From: Brachypodium distachyon
Lineage: Eukaryota > Streptophyta > Magnoliopsida > Poales > Poaceae
NCBI RefSeq assembly: GCF_000005505.3
Contig: NC_016135.3
Span: 23,282,613-23,346,612, forward strand
Length of the DNA: 64,000 nucleotides
Direction of reading: 5' to 3'
The stretch's first letter is position 1, and each line of letters starts with the position of its first letter. Both the position numbers and the translations under genes were made by a program. The notes under the pieces were generated by a model. It worked only from the letters and a program-made list of their open reading frames with translations. It was not told the origin of the DNA and did not search any database. This document shows, piece after piece, positions 10,758 to 20,275 of the stretch.

Positions 10758-11240
10758 AAGAGGGGAAAGGTCTCATCGGATTGTCGCCTCTCACGCAGGT
10801 GAGTCCAATAAAAGTCTCATTTGTTAACATATTTATAAAGTACTCGGTATTTATTATTCCATTGCACAGACTTTGTACCAGACTTATTATTGTTACTAGC
10901 TAAATGTCCGTGCTTTGCTATGAGATTAAGAATTTGCTTTTCTATGAGATTAAGAATCTGTGGCTGTGGCTCATATTTTTAAAAATTTCTGATAAATAAG
11001 AATTATCTCAAAATATTATTTTTGATTTCCTTTATCTTGAAAGTCACCAAAACCAATCAAGAATAGTCAAAAGATCATGATATATAAAAATTAGATGAGT
11101 CTGTAGCCATTAAGGGGCAGTATTGTCGGAGTGAACTCGCGAACACCAACTCAGATCTTTATAACTGTAAAGATAAAGATCTAGTACTCCGTTTGATTAG
11201 CTTCTTTTCCAGTGTAATCATAGCAATATTATTGACATAG
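10758..11240. other. No gene; 3' flank of F-box gene
   Basis: A candidate polyadenylation signal (AATAAA at 10807) lies close to the stop codon. The remainder is AT-rich with no coding frame; nothing else is recognised before the HBS1-like fragment. Confidence 0.45.
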
Positions 11241-11639
11241 GTGGAGTTTCACATACATCATGTGAAGGAAGCTGCAGAAATAACAAAAACCGTTGCATTA
11301 CTTGACAAGACAGGCAAGCCAAGTAATACAGCACCACGATTTCTTAAATCAAAGCAGAGTGCTGTTGTAGAGGTAAATAGGGAGCGGTGATCCTTCTGAG
11401 CATCTAGATTTTATTTGTGTATACACCATGAGATCACATCATTGTGGTGGAAACAACGCAGTACACCAATTGCAATCTTGTAAAGCCCTTGCTTTTTATC
11501 AGGTCAAGCTAGATGGAGCTGTCTGTGTTCAGGAATTCTCCAAGTGCCAAGCTCTTGGGAGGGCATTCTTAAGGTCGTCTGGAAGCACAATCTCGCTGTT
11601 GGTATCATAAATAAGATTTTGGGGCAAGATCAGAACTAA
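11241..11639 (+). pseudogene. HBS1-like translational GTPase, 3' end fragment
   Basis: Two exon-like segments with consensus borders (11241-11372 ending GAG|GTAAAT, and from 11503 after TATCAG) join in frame. They encode VEFHIHHVKEAAEITKTVAL, LDKTGKPSNTAPRFLKSKQ, SAVVEVKLDGAVCVQEFSK and CQALGRAFLRSSGSTI. This is the C-terminal beta-barrel of HBS1/eRF3-type GTPases, relatives of EF1-alpha. HBS1 works with Pelota to rescue stalled ribosomes. Only the last about 80-90 codons are present. A 2-bp insertion near 11590 shifts the frame; the expected ending (VGIINKILGQDQN, stop at 11637-11639) is visible in another frame. Upstream GTP-binding motifs are absent here. Retention of an intron-like gap argues for genomic-DNA capture or segmental duplication, not a reverse-transcribed copy. 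Confidence 0.75.
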
Positions 11640-12246
11640 AAGACCTATTCCTCTCATGTCGAAAACCTGGACCTAGCTGCCTCCTTGCAAGACCAGTAGC
11701 TCGCAATCGACTCACTTGTACTGTCTCAGCGGCCAATCCAAAAGCATGGCGATGGCAATTTTGTTTTCTTTGGCTTGTCGCCATAGCTGTTGTGCATTAC
11801 TTGTACTGAGATATGCCTTGTAAAATAGTTACACGTGAGTGATTTGTCTTCAATGCTGACCTTTTTTCAGTTAAGCTGGTAAATGGCACTATTATTGGTA
11901 GTTGTGACTAATATGACACTTTGGTCTGAGGTTGAGGTATCTCGTGACAACAGACCATTATACTCCGTACAACAGTTTTAACACAATGAACCAACGTATC
12001 GGTTCCTGAACAAATCGAGGGAACTACCTCTTGGAGCGGGGGACGTGACCTGTGAAAGCATCCAGTGCGTCCCATGCCTAGTCGGCAACGGCAGTCCGGA
12101 TCTGTCTAGGAATTTGCCTCGCGTTATTCCTCTGCAAAAGTGTTGTAAATCCAGATGGACTCCTTTTCCGACCCGTAGATGACTCGTAGACTAAGTTTGC
12201 TTAATACTCCAGCTTCTATAGTTTGCTCCCTAGTACTCATATCCGT
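11640..12246. other. No gene; includes duplicated F-box leader
   Basis: The first part may be the 3' untranslated region of the HBS1-like donor gene. From about 12100 the sequence matches the leader of the first F-box gene. No coding frame is recognised. Confidence 0.45.
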
Positions 12247-13489
12247 ATGGCGCGGAACCAAAAAAAAAAAGGTTTGCGATGACAGATCTTCGTGGAAGTA
12301 GTGGCTGGGCGGATCTCCCAGGCGACCTCCTTGGCCTCGTCTTTCCCCTCCTCGAGCTTCCTGAAGCCTTGGCTGCCGCGGCCGTCTGCTCTTCATGGTG
12401 CTCGGCCGCTGCGGCTGCCGGCGTTCCTCGTTCCCATACGCCCTGGCTCGTGCACTGGGAGCAGCTCCATCTCAAGGACGATACAATTGAGTTCCGGAAC
12501 CTGCTCAGCGCTGAGTACAAGACGCGCTACAAGGTTAATTTGCTTCAGGCCGGCGGCGCCACCTGAACTGGTGTGGAGCTTCACATGGCTGGCTCATCGC
12601 GTCAGATGAACTATCCAACCTCGTCCTCTGCAACCCCTTCACGTTCGACACGATCCCTCTCCCACCCATCACTGATTTTGAGTGCGTCAAGGGGGTATAC
12701 GATACCGAGGGAGGCATTGTGGGCTATCGCTATGGAAAAGATCATCAGCGTTTTAATCCTGCTACAGGAAGACTTGGCCGGTGGTTCTACCAAAAGGTGG
12801 TGTTGTCATGCGACCCATCTTCTTCTTCCTCTCACGGTGGTGATTACACTGCCATTGTCGTTCACTACGATGGCGATCGGGTATCTTTTGCAAGAGCAAG
12901 AGAGGGCCGCTGGCGACTCGCTGCAGCTCTTTCCAAAGGGGAGCGGTACGCCGATTGTGTCTACCACGATGGCAGGTTATTTACGGTGACACTGCGTGGT
13001 GTGATTGAGATGTGGGACCTCAATGGGCCACATGAACCAACGAAACAGGTGATCATCGCCGACGGGGATAAGAAGTGCGGGAGGGTTCTTACTAGATTCC
13101 TAGTGTCTACACCTTCTGGCAGCCTCCTGCAAATACGAACTCTTCGAACAAGACGACAAGCTTGTTGTCCCGTTAAAATTGAGGTAGAGATCCTTGAAGT
13201 CGATGTTGAAGAGGGGAAACTGGTGGGGCTGAGTTCTTCGACAGCCTTGCGTGAGTACGCTGTGTTTGTTGGGTTAAACCACTCGGCGTGTTTGCCCACC
13301 AAAGAGTTTCCGGAGCTGAGACCCAACTGTGTCTACTTCACTACACCTCATCTGGTAAACCATGACAATTTTGGTCTTCCTGGTTGGGTAGGTGTAGTGA
13401 TTTATGGCTTGGAAAATCAGATGTTTGAGGATGTTCCTGCTAGCTTTGGATATTGGACCTCTGCAATTTGGTACATTCCGAATATTTGA
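12247..13489 (+). pseudogene. Second F-box/DUF295 copy, frameshifted
   Basis: This copy aligns along its length with the F-box gene at 9453-10757. The equivalent ATG at 12247 is followed by an expanded A-run that shifts the frame to an early TGA. A downstream ATG at 12279 opens the F-box (WADLPGDLLGLVFPLLELPE, then VCSSWCSAA), but a 1-bp loss near 12550, within the segment before LNWCGASHGW, causes a TGA at about 12564. The remaining domain is open in another frame through to the stop at 13487-13489. The C-terminal two thirds is far more similar to the first gene than is the N-terminal part, suggesting recent duplication or gene conversion. A truncated F-box-only peptide of 95 residues could still be made from 12279. 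Confidence 0.82.
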
Positions 13490-13506
13490 AAGAGGGGGAA
13501 GGTCTT

Positions 13507-13642
13507 ATTTTTGTACTCTAAGCCTACCTCCAAACTCTAGTTCTTTCTTGTTGTGCTTTTCAATGTACTCTTCCGGGTCAATCTGGTATCAACACTCTTG
13601 GCAATAAATTAGACGTTGAGTTGTTTCTTTAAAGGAAAAAAA
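13507..13642 (+). mobile_element. Approx. 136-bp insertion in the 3' flank of F-box copy 2
   Basis: In gene 1 the stop is followed by GGTCTCATCGGATTGTCGCC; in copy 2 the equivalent of that junction is split by about 136 bp ending in AATAAATTAGACG...GGAAAAAAATA. The A-rich end suggests a short retroposon. The flanks (GGTCTT and GTCATCTCTCATGCAGG) continue the duplicated sequence. No clear target duplication is seen. Confidence 0.4.
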
Positions 13643-13796
13643 TAGTCATCTCTCATGCAGGCGGTTCCACTCAAAGTCCTATTTGTATTTCGTTGCAAAA
13701 ACTTTGCACTCGGCTTATATATATACCTTGCACTAACTATTTTTCATTTGTTCCCCATCATATCTGACGAGGAACTCAATTCCTTGTATAGCCTAT

Positions 13797-14290
13797 AGGG
13801 GTGGTCATTCGGTTTTAACCGAGAAGTTGGTTCGATTTTTTCGGTTTTTCAGTAATTTGGTTGACGAGAAATGTCAACCGAAATATGGTCGGTTTCTTAG
13901 CTAACCGACAATTTGGTTAACCAAAAACTTCGGTTCGGTTTCAGTTTAAACCAATATAACCGAACTTGTGAACTTACAGTAAAATAGACAACATCAAATC
14001 GTGAGTTTTAGCACAATTTGCAACACATATATGACTCGAACTTTTAAATAGAGAAATTTTGACATAACTGAAGTTGCATCAAACTTCAAAAACACTTCAT
14101 ACACTATATAATAAAATTGATATGAGTGCATAACGACATAGGTTTTAAACTATTTATCATCAGTTCGGTTTATTCAGTTAACCGAGACTAATAACCGAAT
14201 GTAATTAAATTCGGTTAATTACACTTAGCAACCGAAATTTGTAACAGCTAATTCAGTTTCGGTTTCGATTAATTTGGATTCGGTTTTCAG
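13797..14290. mobile_element. CGGTT/AACCG-rich non-autonomous DNA element
   Basis: The segment opens with TAGGGGTGGTCATTCGGTT, which resembles hAT-type plant termini (TAGGGGTG). It then carries well over a dozen CGGTT, GGTTAACC and AACCGA motifs in both orientations, separated by an AT-rich core. There is no coding capacity. No matching right end was found, so it is truncated or diverged. A small relative lies at 3025-3170. Confidence 0.5.
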
Positions 14291-14734
14291 TTTTGGTATT
14301 CTCATTCATTATTCTGGGTAACTATACAAGAGCACGGTAGGGTGATTGATGAGTTACAAAAGAACTTATAAGAGCATTATTAGTAGATACCTTATATCGT
14401 CGGCCCATATAACAGCCATAAGGTATACCTAAAATCATCTTGATGTGACTTTTAAGTTCAATAAAAGCTCTCCTTATCGAAAATAAGGTGTACCTAAAAA
14501 CGGTTTTATGATCTCGCGTCCGGCAGAACAGGCCCCTTAATATTTTATTGTAAATTTAATAAACATAGTTCGTGTGCTGATTCATACACCAATTATCAGA
14601 ATATAACACATAGTTCATACATTCATCATCACCTCAGACACATAAAACATAGTTCGTCATTCTACATTAAATCCCTAAAAAAAAGGCGGCGCTCACTGGC
14701 GCCCGCGCGCGACCTCTCCGGCTCACTTGGAGTC
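14291..14734. other. No gene; AT-rich intergenic sequence
   Basis: Contains GAGCATTATTAGTAGATACC and related GGTATACCTAAAA / GGTGTACCTAAAA pairs (about 14420-14500) that look like remnants of a small MITE. No coding frame or RNA gene is recognised. Confidence 0.35.
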
Positions 14735-14967
14735 GAAGGAGATGTTGATGAGGGTCTCCGGTTAGTGCAAGGTGGAAGGGCGTTTAAGTTTCAAAAGATT
14801 AGTAGAGCTCAAAATAGTGCGGTTCACACTTTAGCCAATGTTGTTAGGCGATTTGTGACGACATCGGTGTGGCTGGGCTCCGGTCTGGATGAGTTGCTGG
14901 CCGTGTTGAACACAGAGTGTAATTCCCATGTTATTTGAGATATAAAAACGTCCCGCAAAAAAAATCC
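14735..14967 (+). mobile_element. LINE 3' end fragment with poly(A)
   Basis: The frame reads FKFQKISRAQNSAVHTLANV, VRRFVTTSVWLGSG and LDELLAVLNTECNSH. This is the characteristic C-terminus of the RNase-H-like domain of plant LINEs (RAxN-A-H-LA ... W). It is followed by a short tail and an A-run at about 14959-14967. Only the last about 70 codons survive, as expected for a 5'-truncated LINE. It lies immediately left of the duplicated NPF 3' stub. Confidence 0.6.
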
Positions 14968-14997
14968 AATTATGAATGGCATTCTGATCACTAATTA

Positions 14998-15215
14998 GAA
15001 TATATAATTACAATTTCTATACTCACTTAGTTTTTTCATACATTACATGGAGAACTGCAGATTGCGAGGAGAAGAAAAATCAATCCGACCATCTAACCCT
15101 GTTAGGCGTGTAGTTTCTGGCGAGGACAACAAAAACGGCAAAGTTCGCTGTAGAGACTGACACGACGAGCAAGAAGTAGTAATAATCCAGGTGCCCATCA
15201 TCGTTGCATCAGCGC
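14998..15215 (-). pseudogene. Duplicated 3' stub of an NPF transporter gene
   Basis: The segment matches the 3' end of the NPF gene at about 17478-17690, including untranslated sequence. On the minus strand it encodes HLDYYYFLLVVSVSTANFAV followed by ARNYTPN, against HLDYYFLLVVAVAVVNFAVF and RNYTPK in the intact gene. The stop codon equivalent reads TGG. The match ends sharply near 15215. It is the remains of a second tandem NPF gene or a copied fragment. Confidence 0.75.
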
Positions 15216-16297
15216 CTCGCTCTGCTGATTTGTGGTAACGGCGAGGGGCATCGGCCGTTCGAGCTCCTCTGGCATGTGTCTTCAGATTCTCTCCAGCGCC
15301 CCCAACACTGATCTAGATACGTTTTTGGAAAAATCTGGCATCTTCTCAGATAGGTTGCCTATAACCGGTTTCCTATATTTTCTTTCTCATCACACTAGCC
15401 TGAGGATCCCACGAGAAATCCACTCGATTCTTTTCCTTCTTCCTCAGGATTGGGTCTCTTCTTCTCCTCTTTCTCTTCATGCGCACGTGTAGCGCCTCAC
15501 CCCCCAGTGCGCGCCACCTCCCTCCAGCAAGCCGACGCCGTCCCAGAGCAAGCCCCACGCCCCAGCTCCTCTAGGCGCCTACGCTTCAGCCGCGCGCCTG
15601 CTCCCGTGCCTCCACCGCCCCAAGCCGCGAGAAAGCCGATGTCCCAAAATTCTGCTCCCATGCGCGTCGGCATTTCCGCGGTGCGCCGCCATGTCCCCCC
15701 TCCCCCGGCACAATTTGCTTAGTGTCAATCTTTTCAATGTAAATAAGATTTCTATGGAGTGTTTGCACAATTTACACTGTAAAGGTGGTTTTCACGTGGT
15801 ATTTTGTCATACTTGAGTTCTAGTTTTTATACTAGCAAAGTTTATATCAAGTAAAGTATGAACATTTTGGAACGGTCCTATCTGTATTTATAGGTAGAAC
15901 CACTTATCGTGTGCCACTACCTACCGAGTCAGGCTAACTGTATTGCGTCCCTAATATCCCTACTATGAGTGAAATAGCAGTGATAGTTTGATGAAATATC
16001 CAGTGTAAAGGTGCAACACTCACGACGTGGACCATTGGACCGACAAAGAACGACGCTGATCAAAGGTGGGATTTGTAATCACCTACTTTACTCTACTTTT
16101 CTGCACAGAAGATATATTTCTATATATTTTTTCCTCTTTTTTTTCAACGTTCCTGAAGTCCATTTTTCACTAGATACTTTGCAGATATTTCTATATATTG
16201 TTTCCTCTTTCTTCTCACCGTACGGATTGAATTGTGATGCCAATTGTTACCCTGTGAGTGATGTGATATTTTCAGAATTCTTACTTTTGTGGGTGCA
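15216..16297. other. No gene recognised
   Basis: Contains a GC-rich patch (15480-15720) resembling a leader region, with proline-rich ORFs that have no recognisable domain, then AT-rich sequence. It separates the NPF stub from the LINE RT fragment. Confidence 0.35.
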
Positions 16298-17477
16298 CTA
16301 CAAACTTTCCCTTAGTCGGGAAGACGTCACACATCGCGGCAATCTAGCCCGGGTCACAACCAATGGGGAAGATCTCTGACTTCTCCAGGTTTGTGCGGAG
16401 GCCGGAGGCATCGCCAAAGAGCCGGAGGAGGGAGTTGATCGTCCGCAGATCGTCAACGTGGGGGCTAGTGAAAATGCCGGCATCGTCGGCGTAGAGGGAG
16501 ACGCGCATATGATTTTAGCCGCCCGAAACGGCTTGAGGATCCCCTCCTCCGCTGCACGCCGGAGGATGTGGTGAAGCGGGTCAATGGCGATGATGAAGAG
16601 CATCGGAGAGAGGGGGTCACCCTGCCTAAGGCCCCTAGCATGCGGAATGATCGGGCCAGGGACTCCATTAAGGAGGAATCTGGAAGAGGCGGAGGAGAGA
16701 AGCATGCAAACTCATTGCCTCCAGAGGGGGCCGAATCCGAGCACGGAGAGGACCTCCAGCAGGAAAGGCCAGGAGACCGAATCGAAGGCTTTAGAAATAT
16801 CCAGCTTGAGGAAACAGCCGGCCTCCTTTTTACGATGCATGTCGCGAACAATCCCTTGAACGAGGAAAAAGTTATCGTGGATGCAGCGCTTCTTGACGAA
16901 CGCCGATTGGTTAGTAGAGACGAGCTCCGGGAGGATGGGCGCCAATCGGAGGGACATGAGCTTCAAGAAGATTTTGGCAAGGCTGTGGATGAGACTGATG
17001 GGCCGGTAGTCGCGGACGGAGGACGCATCTCCTTTCTTGGGGATGAGCACAACCGTGGCCGAATTGACCAATGGGGACATGTGCCCCCCCGCGTTGGCCA
17101 AAGCATCGATGGCCAGCTTCAGATCATGTTTGATGATATCCCAACAAGCACGGTTGAAACGTCTAATGAAGCCGTCCGGCCCGGGGGACTTCTCGGCCGG
17201 TAGAGCGAGGATGGCCGAGTGGATCTCGTCCATGGAGAAAGGGGCGTCCAGGTGAAGCAGGTCGTGGGGGCCGTAGCCTAGCTCCTCCCAAACCAGCCCC
17301 GTGGCGCGCGGCGTGGCCGTCCCAAGGAAGGCCGATAAGTGGTTGAAGATCGCTTTTTCCTTTTCGGAGTGGGTGATCGCCAAGCCTTCACCGTGAGCGA
17401 GGGATTGAATGAAGTTTTTCCTACGCTCGGCTCTTAATCCAACAGCTTTGTTGCGTCGAATGAGAAATAACCTTCTC
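16298..17477 (-). mobile_element. LINE reverse-transcriptase fragment, frameshifted
   Basis: The minus-strand frame encodes the front of a non-LTR reverse transcriptase. Visible are SPGPDGFIRRFNRACWDIIK, ATVVLIPKKGDA, RDYRPISLIHSLAKI, NQSAFVKKRCIHDNF, FLKLDISKAFDSVSW, then in a shifted frame HARGLRQGDPLSPMLF. The FADD/YADD catalytic region falls in a third frame near 16480-16500. At least two frameshifts and missing endonuclease and RNase H parts make it non-functional. It abuts the 3' flank of the NPF gene. Confidence 0.85.
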
Positions 17478-17567
17478 GTTAGTATAATCACACATTCCAG
17501 GCTCACTCATTTTCTTCTTACGTCACATCGAGAATGCAGACTGCGAGGAGAAGAAAAATCAATTCGA

Positions 17568-19699
17568 TCATCTAACCCTCTTGGGCGTGTAGTTTCTGAC
17601 GAGGGCAATAAAAACGGCAAAGTTCACTACAGCGACGGCCACAACGAGCAGGAAGTAATAATCCAGGTGACCATCATCCAATTCCGGCGGAAACCAGCCC
17701 GTCCTGCCCCCTGCCGCGGTGACGGACGCCACCAGCGTCACGAGCTGCGAGTTGATCAGGTTCCCGAGCGACAGCGACAGGAAGTAGAACGCCGTGGACG
17801 CGCCCCTCATCGTCGCCGGCGCCTGATCGTAGAAGAACTCCAGCTGCCCCACGGAGAGCGACGCGTCCGAGACCGCCATCACCACGTACTGCGGCAGCAG
17901 CCACGCGATGCCCATGGCTGCTGCCGCTGCGGACTCCCCTTCCATGGCGATCCGCAGCCTGCGCGCCTCGGTGCACGCGGCCATGGCCACCGCGATGCCC
18001 GCCGTGGCGTGGCCGAGCCCCATGAGCTGCAGCGGCTTGAAGGGCGCGGCTGGCGCGACGGCCCTGTTGTAGAGCGCGACGAAGGCCGCGGCGCACACCG
18101 TCTGGATGGAGGTTAGAGACGCTGCCGGGATGGAGATGGAGACGGCGCCGATTGTTATCCTGGAGTCCGTCTTGGTGCCCTGCTGCACGAACGTGGTCTG
18201 CGCCTGCGTGTTGGCCACGAAGTAGACGGCTGAGGTGAGCCAGATCGGGACCAGCCGCAGCAGAGTCTTGAGCTCTTCTACCTGCGTCACCGTGCACAGC
18301 GTCCATGGCCGATGGTCGCCGTCTTCCAGGTCCTCGGCGGTGACAATGGCAGCCCTGTCCAGGCACCTGAACTGGTCCGTGTGCTGTAACCGTTCGCGCG
18401 CAGGAGAATGCAGCGACGGGTTCTTGACGTCCTCCCCCTCGTACAATTCACCAGCATCACGAGGAACCGTCAGTTTTACCTTGCGAGAGAAGGCAACGAG
18501 CACTTGGAGCACGCCTTTCAACGGGCTCCCCGCCGGAGGCAGCATCCGGTACACGGGCGCCGTGGCGGCGAGGCTGACGACGGCGGCCGCGACCAAGGAC
18601 GCGCAGATGCCGTAGCCGAGCCCCCAGCTGACCTTGTCCTGGACCCAAACCAGCAGCGTCCCCGCGGTGAGCATGCCCATGTTGGCCACCGCGTAGTACC
18701 AGCTGAAGTAGGACGCCTTCGACTTCGAGCCCGCCCCACGTTCCGACGCGTCGTCGTCGAACTGCTCCGCCGCGAACGAGATGAAGACCGCCTTGGACGC
18801 GCCGATCCCGATGCCGCAAAGGTATATGCCCGAAAAGAAGAGCAGCGATTGGGTGGGCGTCGCCGGTGGGCAGTGCCCGTTGTGCGCGCACGGCGGGGGC
18901 CTCAGAGACGGCAGCGTGGCTGATGTGGTGAGCATGGCCATTCCCTGTTAGTGATTCCGAGTTGTTCGTCAGAGAAGAAAGCAGAGCGCCAGAGCTAGTG
19001 CTGATGCGATGCAGAGGATTTCACTTACGAGGACAGAAATGGAGAGGCTGACCAACGTGGTCTTGTACTTCCCCCAGTACGAGTCGGCGATGGCGGCGCC
19101 GAGCACGGGCATGAGGTAGCAGACTCCCGCCCAAGAGCTGACGGTCGACACGTTCGAAGCACTGTCTCCATGCAGAACGTCCTGGAGATACACTATCAGG
19201 CTGAGGTAGACCCCGAAGAAAGCAGTGACCTCCAGGAATTGCAGGCCTGGGCAGAGCAAGACGAGTTGATTACTTGATTGGTGTGTGATTGTTAGACGTT
19301 CCATTCATTTTGATCTCCGCCCGACCGGTGCAAGAATTCACAAACGGACCAAACAAAACTCCAACGACCCTAGCAATGCCTTAGCATTGGAATAGCTGTG
19401 AAGTTTAGTTTGCTGATATAATACTCCTTGAAAAGTAAAATTAAAGGAGAATATGGCTTCCGTTTCAAAATAAGTGACGTGGATTTGCATAAGAATGTAT
19501 ACAAATCTACGTCACTTGTTTCCGGACGGAGGAAGTAATTTGTAAGTTGTAAGGTACGTAGATACTCACTCAAGATGACTTTTACTGCACTTTCAGAGCG
19601 GTGCCTGGCCTTGTTGTGTACCTCCTCCCGAGCTTTACTTGCACGCACCTCGTCGTCCGACAAAATGGGCCTCGTTATGGCAAGGTGGTCGGTGTCCAT
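17568..19699 (-). CDS. NRT1/PTR family (NPF) proton-coupled transporter
   Basis: Three exons: 19570-19699 (ATG, MDTDHLAITRPIL), 19029-19246 and 17568-18944, giving 574 residues, with GT/AG borders and compatible phases. The 218-bp middle exon is the classic NPF exon size. NPF proteins are 12-helix plasma- or vacuolar-membrane carriers for nitrate, peptides, hormones or glucosides. Visible hallmarks: VCYLMPVLGAAIADSYWGKY (helices 2-3), FSGIYLCGIGIGASK, the GSKSKASYFSWYYAVANMG segment, a charged loop around residues 255-310, WLTSAVYFVANTQAQTTFVQ, MGIAWLLPQYVVMAVSDA, QLEFFYDQAP and AFYFLSLSLGNLINS. The proton-coupling ExxER/K motif of helix 1 is replaced by QFLEV, so coupling may be altered. A small MITE lies in intron 1. 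Substrate cannot be read from sequence. Confidence 0.9.
19457..19536. mobile_element. Stowaway-like MITE in NPF intron 1
   Basis: An inverted repeat of about 31 bp: CTTCCGTTTCAAAATAAGTG at the left and CACTTGTTTCCGGACGGAGG at the right, with a short loop. The GACGGAGGAAGTA end is Stowaway-type. It would fold into a hairpin in the pre-mRNA and is removed with the intron. Confidence 0.7.
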
Positions 19700-20149
19700 G
19701 CTGCGATCGTCCGCAAAACTAATTATGAAGCTTAGTTTGCTGAGAATGGATCTGCTGAATCTCTCAGAGATCCCTTCTCTCTTTATGAAAGAGCACTGAA
19801 CACTGCAAGTTCGGTGTGGCGTGGGGTGGAGGATAATCGGGCGCAGAACCAAATCAAAAGAGAGAGAAAATTGACGGACACGCAGAATCAGAACTGGGTC
19901 ACGGCGACATGGACCGGGAACGCTGCAAGGATACTGGAGCTTCGGTTTTTTTTTTTTGTAAACTGGGTTTTATTAGTTGCCACATCTTGGATGCAACGTT
20001 TGTTTTCTAATGGCGCCGCAAAGTATTGCTTGCGCCCCCGGTGAGGTGTGTGGAGTATACGCGAGCACCAAAGTGGGACCCCACGCACCTCATTTCACTC
20101 GAGTCTTTATCTAGTTTCTCTGTCTTCCGTGGCGTGGCATCGATCTATT
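19700..20149. other. 5' flank of NPF gene
   Basis: This is the upstream sequence of the minus-strand NPF gene. The first about 100 bp presumably carry the leader. A T-run lies at about 19948-19957. No other gene is recognised. Confidence 0.4.
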
Positions 20150-20275
20150 TATTATTCTCTCCGATCATAAATTGTTGTCGAAATATTACATGTATCTAGA
20201 CACTTTTTAAGAATAGATACATCCACATTTGAAAAATTTGAGTCAAGAATTTAGAATTAGATGGAGCATGTGATT
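20150..20275. mobile_element. Degenerate Stowaway-like MITE
   Basis: TTCTCTCCGATCATAAATTG at the left and TTAGAATTAGATGGAGCATG at the right, with the internal ACATGTATCTAGACAC / AGAATAGATACATCC pairing common to small Triticeae Stowaway elements. The ends are decayed. Confidence 0.5.

Noticed and set aside
16568..17203. 211-codon plus-strand ORF
   Set aside because: It is the complement of the LINE reverse-transcriptase frame, which has clear RT motifs on the minus strand.
17409..18116. 235-codon plus-strand ORF and other long ORFs over 17.4-18.9 kb
   Set aside because: Shadows of the GC-rich NPF exon 3; Arg-rich composition and no domain.
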